Below are positions 43,023-50,716 of a stretch of 64,000 bases of DNA, one piece after another; within the stretch, counting starts at the first letter, position 1, and the number at the start of each line of letters is the position of its first letter. Below the pieces are notes generated by a model. It did not search any database. It saw only the letters and a list, made by a program, of their open reading frames with translations, and was not told the origin of the DNA. The DNA comes from Leadbettera azotonutricia ZAS-9 (GTDB lineage Bacteria; Spirochaetota; Spirochaetia; Treponematales; Breznakiellaceae): contig NC_015577.1 of assembly GCF_000214355.1 (NCBI RefSeq), positions 1,535,121 through 1,599,120 of the forward strand. Reading direction: 5' to 3'. Position numbers and translations under genes: made by a program.

Positions 43023-44123
43023 TCAAGCCGCCGTCGTGTCAGCCCAAATTTTGCCGTTCTGTTTCGAGATTGCAGCGAACTCTGGGGCCAGCCTGTAGAA
43101 CACTTCTACCAGGGTCGGATCAAAGTGGGTACCTGAACCCTTGTAGATTATTTCTTCAGCCTCGGTACAGCTCATGGGTTGTTTATAGGGCCTATGTGCA
43201 GTGAGGGCATCATACACATCAGCAATAGCCATGAGCCTTCCCTGGAGGGGAATTTCTTCCCCTTTGAGGCCTCGGGGGTATCCCGAACCATCCCACTTTT
43301 CGTGGTGGGTCCCTGCAAAGATCTTTGCGTTTTCAAGAAAGTCGTTCTTCTTTGACATGAGCATTATGGACTGTATGGCTTCTTCGCCTTTTATGGCGTG
43401 CTGCTTCATGATTTCGAATTCTTCGGCCGTGAGCCTTCCGGGTTTATTCAATATCGTATCGCTGATGGCTATCTTCCCTACATCATGGAGCTGGGAAGAG
43501 GAGATAAAGAATTCCATGTTAAATGATGAGACCTCTTTCCAGTAAATTTTATTGATCCGAAGATCGTTCACCAGGGATTTAAGATAATTCTGGGTACGCT
43601 CAATATGGCCTCCGGTTATGTCGTCCTTGAATTCTACCATTTCCACTACTGTTTGGACTATGGAATTTTGCAATTCCATAATATCCTTGGTTTTTTCTTT
43701 GACCATGGACTGGAGATTGAGATTGAAATCTTCAAGTTCCTTTTTCTGAGAATCCATGAGGAGATGGTTCTGTATGCGCTTGATCAAAAGCGGGGGCGAA
43801 AAAGGCTTGGATATATAATCCACAGCCCCCAGGTTAAGGCCTTCAAGCTCGCTTCCGGGATCGCTGAATGAGGTGAGAAAGATTACCGGGATATCCATTG
43901 TCACCGGATCGGCTTTAAGTTTTTTAATCACATCATAACCGCTCATGCCGGGCATCTCAATATCCAGCAGTATGAGCGAAGGATCTATTTTTTCCAGAAT
44001 ATCAAAGAGCTTTTCTCCCGATGGGATGGTAAACACATTGTAAATGTTCTTAAGGACATTTTTGCCAACACTAAGATTGGACGGATTGTCATCTACAAGT
44101 AGAATTGCTTTTTTGTCATTCAT
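43023..44123 (-). CDS. receiver - HD-GYP response regulator (copy 1)
   Basis: A 366-residue protein. Receiver at 1-120: VDDNPSNLSVG and phospho-acceptor Asp54 in LLDIEMPGMSG, with KPF near 105. A coiled linker follows, then HD-GYP at about 150-350: SQLHDVGKIAISD, HHEKWDGSGYPRGL and IADVYDALTAHRPYK. HD-GYP domains hydrolyse c-di-GMP; phosphorylation by the upstream hybrid kinase probably sets the activity. Closest relative in the window is the protein at 49610-50713, with the same layout. It follows the kinase by 11 bases. Confidence 0.92.
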   Translation of the reverse strand: MNDKKAILLVDDNPSNLSVGKNVLKNIYNVFTIPSGEKLFDILEKIDPSLILLDIEMPGMSGYDVIKKLKADPVTMDIPVIFLTSFSDPGSELEGLNLGAVDYISKPFSPPLLIKRIQNHLLMDSQKKELEDFNLNLQSMVKEKTKDIMELQNSIVQTVVEMVEFKDDITGGHIERTQNYLKSLVNDLRINKIYWKEVSSFNMEFFISSSQLHDVGKIAISDTILNKPGRLTAEEFEIMKQHAIKGEEAIQSIMLMSKKNDFLENAKIFAGTHHEKWDGSGYPRGLKGEEIPLQGRLMAIADVYDALTAHRPYKQPMSCTEAEEIIYKGSGTHFDPTLVEVFYRLAPEFAAISKQNGKIWADTTAA

Positions 44124-44134
44124 AATGAACTTCC

Positions 44135-46942
44135 TTATAAATTTCCTGATAATTTTTCCTGAATTTGTTCAAATTCAGAAAGCTCGATTTGTTCCCGCAG
44201 CCAGGATACAAGATCTGGCTGGGATTCATAATCATATTTCGAAAGCTCCTCCATGGCTTTATCCAATTCAGTCATATCATAGGACTCGGCTGCCTCGCGT
44301 ATCCGTTCGAGAATTTTACCGTCCGGAGCGGCTTTTTTGCTTCTGCTGAATTGTTGATCTATTTGATCCAATAACATGTTGAGGCGGTCTATGAACGCCT
44401 TTGTATTGAGTATGAATACCTCATTTTGTTTTTCGATATATTCTGTGTCCCCCTTTTTGGCTGCCGTTTCGAGTTCTTCTGCTTTTTTCCCCGTTTCTTC
44501 GGCAGCAATTGCATAGCTTGAACCTTTTATCCCATGCACGGTGATGCGGTAGAGATTTAAATCCCCCTTTGCATTTTCTGCCAGCACATTAAGCAGATCC
44601 AATGTGCTGGACGCATAGGTTCTGACAGTTTCGAGCCATATTTCTCCATCCCCGAAACGTTCCAGGGCCTTCGTAAAGTCGATCCCTTCGGCCATGTGCG
44701 CCTGAAGGAAAGCTGTGATTTCCGAAATGCCCGCCGCCTTTTCCGGTATGTCCTGAGTCTGTCTGAGTTTTTTTTCATATTCTTTGTCCCTTACCCAGTG
44801 GTTGACTGCTTCGTCCATCCTGCGGATATCTATGGGTTTTGTGAGGAAGCTTTGGAAGCCGTTCTTGAGGAACATCTCCTCATTGCCGTGAATGGCATTG
44901 GCGGTAAGGGCAATGATGGGTACAGTTTTTGCATATTCTGTTCCGATTTCGTTCCTGATGATATGCACAGTTTCAACACCATCCATTCCTGGCATCATGT
45001 GATCCATAAAGACGGCATTGTATATAACCTTTTGCTCCTTTATGGCGTCAATGGCTTTGTATCCCGAATTTACACAGTCAACAACCATGCCATAAGGTTT
45101 AAGCATTCCCTTGGCCACATCCAGGTTTGTAAGCACATCATCCACTACCAGCACCCGGGCATAGGGTATAAATGCCCTTATCTGGCCGGTGTTTTTATCC
45201 CTTCTGCTTTCGATATATTTGAACTTTTTGAGATTGTCCGCTACTTCTTCGCCAATGGGCACATCATTGACATAGCCCTGTGGAATTCTGAAGCTGAAGC
45301 TGCTGCCTATGCCGTATATGCTTTCAGCTTTGATTGTGCCGCCCATCATTTCCGAAAGGCGTTTGCTTAAAGCAAGGCCCAGGCCTGTCCCTTCAATATT
45401 ACGGTTGCGCTTAATATCGGCCCGCATATAATCGGTAAAGAGTTTTGTCAGATCTTCTTCTTTAATGCCCTGACCGGTATCGCTGACAGTCGCTTCCAGC
45501 CAAACCTTCTCCCCTTCGTTTTGGCAGCGTATTTTAAGCGTAACACTGCCTTTGTTTGTATATTTAAACGCATTGCTGAGGAAATTATTAAAAAGCTGCT
45601 TAATGCGCAGCTCATCCCCCTTGAGCTTTGATGGAAGGTCGGCTTCAATATCAAGGTTAAAAACAATCGGTTTACTGCCGATACGCATGATGTTAAGGAT
45701 AATCGTATCGTTGATAAGGCTGGGCATATCGTAATTGTTTTCGAGGAGTTCAAACTTGCCGGACTCGATTTTGGAAATATCCAGGATATCGTTGATAAGC
45801 CCCAGGAGGGTAACGCCCGAAGTATATATTTTTTCCAGGTTTCCTATGGTTTCACCGGGTATGGTTTTATCTTCTTTTCCAAGCTCAAGCTCGGAGAACC
45901 CTATAATGGCATTGAGTGGCGTCCTCATCTCATGGCTCATATTCGCCAGGAAGCTGCTTTTGGCTTCGGAAGCTGCTTCCGCATCGGATTTCAATTCTGC
46001 GAGAATCTTGTTTTGCTCGTTTATTTTATCAAAGGGCCTGGCAATGAGCCCTGCGGTAATGATGGCCGCAATTAAGCCCAGTGCTACTACGATTTCGCCG
46101 ACCAAGGTCAAATTATCCCTGGCATGGGCAGCAGGGCTTTCTGAAATGGGGGAGACTACGCCCAATGACCAATTATTGCTGCCTTTGATTGCTGAATATG
46201 CGGAAATTCTGAGTATTCCTTGAAACATGTACCGTCTTACCCCGCTGCCACCCTGGAGCATAAGAGTAAAAAAGTTTCCCACCTCTTTGAAACTTGGAGA
46301 ATTTTGCCCCGCTTCAATGTAATTGTATCTGTCGAGGACGGCGTTCTGGTCGGGATGGGCTATGAAATTCCCTTCATTGTCTATAACGAAGATATAGCCC
46401 GAATCCCATATTTTGAAATTGGCAACCAGATTATTGAAATATAAGGCCGGAAGGGTGGCGCAGAGTATACGTCCTCCGTGCAGGGGGGTTAGGATACGTA
46501 TAACAAGCTGTTCATTAATGCCTATTTCAGCTGTGGAAATGAGTGTTTCTCCTGCGAGGGCTCTTTGGGCATTGGATGATTGAAGATAATTATTATCCAG
46601 AATGGTTTCGCCCCAGGATACAAAGGGGCCATTTTGATCCAAAATCATCAGGGAAAAATAGTTATTGTATTCCGCTTCGGTCTTGAGAATTTGAGTGAGG
46701 GTTACTTCATCTTTATAGATATCATCTTCAATAATCTGGGCTGCAATGAGGATTCCGTCCTTTGCCTTTTCTATCTCTGATGAGACAAGGCTCGAGGCGA
46801 TGCTGGCGGCAAGGCTCATGTCATTTTCCATGGTGGAGAGGAGGTGCTGGTTGCTGAAATGGACGCCCACAGCAGTGCTGGTAATGGCAATCCCCAGAAC
46901 GATAAGCATGATGACCAAAAAGATTTTAAACTTTATAGACAT
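44135..46942 (-). CDS. hybrid sensor histidine kinase with HPt (copy 1)
   Basis: About 935 residues from ATG 46942, which has GGAG six bases upstream (the ATG at 46954 has none). Layout: membrane helix near 5-25, periplasmic dCache-like sensor to about 270, second helix near 280-300, HisKA with the His of SHEMRTP near 337, HATPase (NNFLSNAFKYTN, DTGQGI, GTGLGLALS), a receiver with Asp in FMDHMMPGMDG, and a C-terminal HPt domain with the His of ITVHGIKGSS. It can thus run a full His-Asp-His relay on to the REC-HD-GYP partner encoded next. Confidence 0.93.
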   Translation of the reverse strand: MSIKFKIFLVIMLIVLGIAITSTAVGVHFSNQHLLSTMENDMSLAASIASSLVSSEIEKAKDGILIAAQIIEDDIYKDEVTLTQILKTEAEYNNYFSLMILDQNGPFVSWGETILDNNYLQSSNAQRALAGETLISTAEIGINEQLVIRILTPLHGGRILCATLPALYFNNLVANFKIWDSGYIFVIDNEGNFIAHPDQNAVLDRYNYIEAGQNSPSFKEVGNFFTLMLQGGSGVRRYMFQGILRISAYSAIKGSNNWSLGVVSPISESPAAHARDNLTLVGEIVVALGLIAAIITAGLIARPFDKINEQNKILAELKSDAEAASEAKSSFLANMSHEMRTPLNAIIGFSELELGKEDKTIPGETIGNLEKIYTSGVTLLGLINDILDISKIESGKFELLENNYDMPSLINDTIILNIMRIGSKPIVFNLDIEADLPSKLKGDELRIKQLFNNFLSNAFKYTNKGSVTLKIRCQNEGEKVWLEATVSDTGQGIKEEDLTKLFTDYMRADIKRNRNIEGTGLGLALSKRLSEMMGGTIKAESIYGIGSSFSFRIPQGYVNDVPIGEEVADNLKKFKYIESRRDKNTGQIRAFIPYARVLVVDDVLTNLDVAKGMLKPYGMVVDCVNSGYKAIDAIKEQKVIYNAVFMDHMMPGMDGVETVHIIRNEIGTEYAKTVPIIALTANAIHGNEEMFLKNGFQSFLTKPIDIRRMDEAVNHWVRDKEYEKKLRQTQDIPEKAAGISEITAFLQAHMAEGIDFTKALERFGDGEIWLETVRTYASSTLDLLNVLAENAKGDLNLYRITVHGIKGSSYAIAAEETGKKAEELETAAKKGDTEYIEKQNEVFILNTKAFIDRLNMLLDQIDQQFSRSKKAAPDGKILERIREAAESYDMTELDKAMEELSKYDYESQPDLVSWLREQIELSEFEQIQEKLSGNL

Positions 46943-46999
46943 ATTTAACTCCATAGAAACTTTCGTTCAGTATACTATGGACTTCCATATGAAGAGCAG

Positions 47000-47017
47000 A
47001 AAACACCCAAAAGGGTG
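47000..47017 (-). terminator. small terminator after the MalT-like regulator gene
   Basis: On the minus strand CACCC, a TTTT loop and GGGTG are followed by TTTTCTGCTCTT. It lies in the 122-base gap between the regulator stop and the copy 1 kinase start, so the copy 1 pair may have its own promoter in that gap. Confidence 0.5.
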
Positions 47018-47064
47018 ATTATCTTGAAAATTTGCAATTTCTTTGGATTTTTTCTCTTATATAC

Positions 47065-49608
47065 TTATTTTTCAGGCTTCAGGATTCCAAGGTTGAGGGC
47101 GATGCGAACTGCCGCGGCCCTGTTGGAAGCTCCCAGTTTTGCATAAATACGCTTAATAATGCTCTTAATAGTGTTAATGGAGAAATTGCAGTCAATAGAG
47201 ATTTCTTCTGCCGTAAGCCCCTGGTAGATCCCGATCAGGACTTCATGTTCCCGCCTGGAGAATTCGACTGCAATTCCAGGGCCCTTGTTTGTCTGGGACC
47301 AGTAGTGCTTGACCACAATTGCGATGCGCTTGCTGTAGGCGGAACCTGAAAGCCGCATCCTTTCCAGGGTTTCATTATCGATTTTTGTTTTCATGGATGC
47401 CTGGGCAGCTTCGGCTATGGCCTTCATGTCCCTCCCCAGCTCGGTAAAGGGCATATAAAAACCATTGGGCTTTGCCAGATTCCAGGCTTCCTCAAGGCAG
47501 GCAAAACTAGCTTCTTTCTCGCCCAGCTTGAAACGGCAGGCAGCTTCCAGGGCTTTTAATTCTATACGGCCCAGGGCAAAGATATGGAGGCCGGAATTGG
47601 CATGGCTTTCGAGGGCTGCAATGGCGGACGGGAATTCCTGGGCTGCAAAATAGTATTTGGCTTTTACCAAAATCTCCATCCCAAAGACCAGGGTATTGAG
47701 ATCGCTTTCTTCAAAACTGTTTTTAAGCCACGAAGCGAATTGGGTAAGCTGGCCTGTCTGCGCAAGGAACCAGCCCATGAGTATATCGTAATCCGTGTGG
47801 CGGTTAAGATAATCGGCTTTGTCAAGCTGAGCCTTTACCTGATCCCAGAGGGTGCTGAGTTTTTCATAATCCCCCCGGTTAAGATAAATCCTCATAAGGT
47901 AGAAGAAGGCGCGGTTTTCGATTTCATATTGGAATTTTTGATGCGCCTTACCCAGGGCTTTTAGTATCCACTCTTCAGCCTTGAGCAAATCCCCCTTGAA
48001 AAAAGAAAACTCCCCACGGGCAAGATCGTCATACCCATAATATGATCCGCCCAGGCCCTTGAACAAAAGGGGTATCATCTTTGAATAAGCTTCGATGCAG
48101 GCTTCCATGATTCCCTTTTCATGGCTGTAAACCCTGAGAATATAGCAGCCCATGGGCGCTACCGAGAGGGGAGGCGTCAGGGCAAAGTGGCAGCGCTCCG
48201 CGTGGAAGGAACCTTTTTCATACCATTTGATAAAATTAAAATCGCCATTAAGGGCGCCTTCCAGCTTGGCGATATTCCCCCGGATAAAATAAGCCCCCGA
48301 AAGCGCCCATTCAATTGACGGGCTGGGAGGAAGGCTTTCAAACTTTTTTATGTTTGTTTCAACTTCAATTTTGGCTTCATCGAACCTCTGAAGGCAGGTG
48401 AGGAGCCACGCACGGAAAACCAGGGTCTCGGGAACCCTGTCATAAATATCCCGGGGCGCCCTATCAATTATTTCCAGGAATATTCTGCCTGTGGATTCGG
48501 GGATTGTGAAGGGAATTCCGGAAAACATGGAATTGATAATTCCCATATAGTCACCGGCTTTTTCGTAGTAATAGATAGCATTGAGTTTGCGGTTATTGGC
48601 GGTGCACCATGAAGCCGCAATAAGCCATATCCCCTTTTTTTCTTCATCGCTGATTTCATCTGTTAAAGTGTTGAGATATTCCAAAAGCAGGTTATGGATG
48701 TGGTAGTTATCTGTGTAAGAGTCATAATATATAAAGGAGCCTATGGCTTCCATTTCCGCCAGGAGTTTGTCATCACCGCCAATCAGGGGAAGCAGGGTCC
48801 TGGGCTGCCGTTCTAAAAGGCTCACCTTGATGAGAAATTTTCTGAGCCTCGGCGATATAGCCGAAATGATCTGGCTCTCTATCAATTTAAAAACATTTGC
48901 CCTGGTCGCCTGAGGTATATAACCGGCGCCCGCAGGAAGGTGCTTGAGGTTGAGGCCTGCAAGATGTATGGCTAATGCCCAGCCTTCAGTTTCTTTATAA
49001 ATGGATTCGGCAGTTGCCGGATCAAGGTGTATACTCTGAATATGGAAATATTCAAGCATCTCGTCAATCGAGAACCTGAGATCTTCCTCGGTAATTTTTG
49101 CCTGAAGCCCCTTGGATTCAAATGCCATAAGGTTAATGGGTATTTGGGTGCGCGATATTAGTATAGAGGTGATATTCGGGAAAGGGGTACTAATGGATCT
49201 TTCAATGAATCGCAGCACATCCCTGTTTTTAAGAAGGTGAAAATCATCATAGACAAAGATGTATTTATTATTGGGGTGCACATCCCGTTCCGGAATGCGT
49301 ATATAATTTCCAAACTGCCTCATGGTGGAAGGAAAGCTCATCCTGGCCAAATCTTCAGCTGTATGTTTGTTCTGTATCTCCATAGCCTCAATAAAATCTT
49401 CCCAAAATTGTTCACCCGCATTGTCCCGTTCGGAAAGCTGGAACCAAAAAAGGTTGACATTGAGTTTATGGATAAATGAATAAATCGCCTGGGTTTTACC
49501 ATAGCCTGTACCCGCAGTTACAGTTACTAAAGGGAATTTAACTGCGTTTTCAAGAAACTTGTCAATTTGAGGCCTTTCAAGATAAGGCTGGTTTCCCACC
49601 CCTCTCAT
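47065..49608 (-). CDS. MalT-type LuxR-family transcriptional regulator
   Basis: About 847 residues from ATG 49608, placed in TAGCATG right after the copy 2 HD-GYP stop. The N-terminal STAND NTPase has the P-loop TAGTGYGKTQ (about 31-40) and Walker B YIFVYDDFHLL; a long helical repeat (TPR/MalT-like) region follows; the C-terminal 60 residues are a LuxR helix-turn-helix (FSRREHEVLIGIYQGLTAEEISI, then KRIYAKLGASNRAAAV). Such ATP-dependent activators respond to a small inducer. Neither maltose genes nor an obvious target other than the flanking signalling genes are near. Confidence 0.9.
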   Translation of the reverse strand: MRGVGNQPYLERPQIDKFLENAVKFPLVTVTAGTGYGKTQAIYSFIHKLNVNLFWFQLSERDNAGEQFWEDFIEAMEIQNKHTAEDLARMSFPSTMRQFGNYIRIPERDVHPNNKYIFVYDDFHLLKNRDVLRFIERSISTPFPNITSILISRTQIPINLMAFESKGLQAKITEEDLRFSIDEMLEYFHIQSIHLDPATAESIYKETEGWALAIHLAGLNLKHLPAGAGYIPQATRANVFKLIESQIISAISPRLRKFLIKVSLLERQPRTLLPLIGGDDKLLAEMEAIGSFIYYDSYTDNYHIHNLLLEYLNTLTDEISDEEKKGIWLIAASWCTANNRKLNAIYYYEKAGDYMGIINSMFSGIPFTIPESTGRIFLEIIDRAPRDIYDRVPETLVFRAWLLTCLQRFDEAKIEVETNIKKFESLPPSPSIEWALSGAYFIRGNIAKLEGALNGDFNFIKWYEKGSFHAERCHFALTPPLSVAPMGCYILRVYSHEKGIMEACIEAYSKMIPLLFKGLGGSYYGYDDLARGEFSFFKGDLLKAEEWILKALGKAHQKFQYEIENRAFFYLMRIYLNRGDYEKLSTLWDQVKAQLDKADYLNRHTDYDILMGWFLAQTGQLTQFASWLKNSFEESDLNTLVFGMEILVKAKYYFAAQEFPSAIAALESHANSGLHIFALGRIELKALEAACRFKLGEKEASFACLEEAWNLAKPNGFYMPFTELGRDMKAIAEAAQASMKTKIDNETLERMRLSGSAYSKRIAIVVKHYWSQTNKGPGIAVEFSRREHEVLIGIYQGLTAEEISIDCNFSINTIKSIIKRIYAKLGASNRAAAVRIALNLGILKPEK

Positions 49609-49609
49609 G

Positions 49610-50713
49610 CTACGCCTTCTGTTGTTGCCTAAGCATAAGGTTTGTTTTTTCAGTATTGTCCCTGAAAAGGGGCGCAAGATCGTCCAGAAGATCCACCAGG
49701 ACCGGATCGAAATGCTGTCCCTTTCCTTCCCGTATAATGCCTATAGCCTCGTCATGGCTCATTGCTTTTTTATAGGGCCGTTCGGAAATGAGGGCGTCAT
49801 ACACATCGGAAATAGCCATGAGCCTTCCCTGGAGGGGAATATCCAGACCCTTGAGCCCTCTCGGATAGCCTGAACCGTCCCATTTTTCATGGTGGGCGCC
49901 TGCAAAAATTTTCGCGTGCTTCAGAAAATCATTTTCACTCGTGGTGCGCATGATTGCTTCTATTGCCTCTTCTCCATAGATGGCATGCTTTTTCATGATT
50001 TCGAATTCTTCAGGCATAAGCTTGCCGGGCTTGTTGAGTATGGTATCGCTGATGCGGATTTTTCCTACATCGTGAAGGGGGACAGAGGCGATGAGGAATT
50101 CAAAATTCCAGAGCGATACATCCTCCCAATAAATTCTGTCGCTAAAGATTTTTTTCAGCATGATTTCTACATAACCCTGGGTGCGTTCTATGTGGCCCCC
50201 TGTCGTCTCGTCCCGGAATTCGACCAGTTCCGTCATGGTTATGAGAATGGAATTTTGCAGCTTCACCACCTGGCGGGTTTTATCCTCAACTTTTTTCTGG
50301 AGGTTGTCGTTGTAATCCTTGAGCTCTTTCTTTTGAGCTGCCATGAGGAGGTGGATCTCGATGCGCTTCAGGAGCAGGGGAGGGGAGAAGGGCTTGGCGA
50401 CATAGTCTATGGCGCCCAGGCTTAAACCTTCAAGCTCGCTCCCGGAGTCGTTCCAGGAAGTGAGGAAAATCACAGGGATTTCTTCATATTTCGGGTTCGT
50501 TTTGAGGATTTTTATCACCTCATAGCCTGACAATTCAGGCATTTCTATATCCAGGAGTATGAGATCAGGGGTAACCTTTTCGAGCATAGCGAAGAGCTTT
50601 TCCCCGGAGAGCAGGGGATATACATCGTATTTATCCTTCAGCATGGTTTTGCCCGCATTCAGGTTGATTGGGTTGTCATCAACCAGCATTATTGTTTTTC
50701 TGCTCTTCTCCAT
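49610..50713 (-). CDS. receiver - HD-GYP response regulator (copy 2)
   Basis: A 367-residue paralogue of the 43023-44123 protein with the same domain order: receiver (VDDNPINLNAG, Asp in LLDIEMPELSG), linker with KTRQVVKLQNSI, HD-GYP (VPLHDVGKIRISD, HHEKWDGSGYPRGL, ISDVYDALISERPYK). In the conserved SDVYDAL it has Ser where copy 1 has Ala. It starts 3 bases after the copy 2 kinase stop and its end touches the MalT-like regulator start, tying c-di-GMP turnover to that regulator. Confidence 0.92.
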   Translation of the reverse strand: MEKSRKTIMLVDDNPINLNAGKTMLKDKYDVYPLLSGEKLFAMLEKVTPDLILLDIEMPELSGYEVIKILKTNPKYEEIPVIFLTSWNDSGSELEGLSLGAIDYVAKPFSPPLLLKRIEIHLLMAAQKKELKDYNDNLQKKVEDKTRQVVKLQNSILITMTELVEFRDETTGGHIERTQGYVEIMLKKIFSDRIYWEDVSLWNFEFLIASVPLHDVGKIRISDTILNKPGKLMPEEFEIMKKHAIYGEEAIEAIMRTTSENDFLKHAKIFAGAHHEKWDGSGYPRGLKGLDIPLQGRLMAISDVYDALISERPYKKAMSHDEAIGIIREGKGQHFDPVLVDLLDDLAPLFRDNTEKTNLMLRQQQKA

Positions 50714-50716
50714 GTT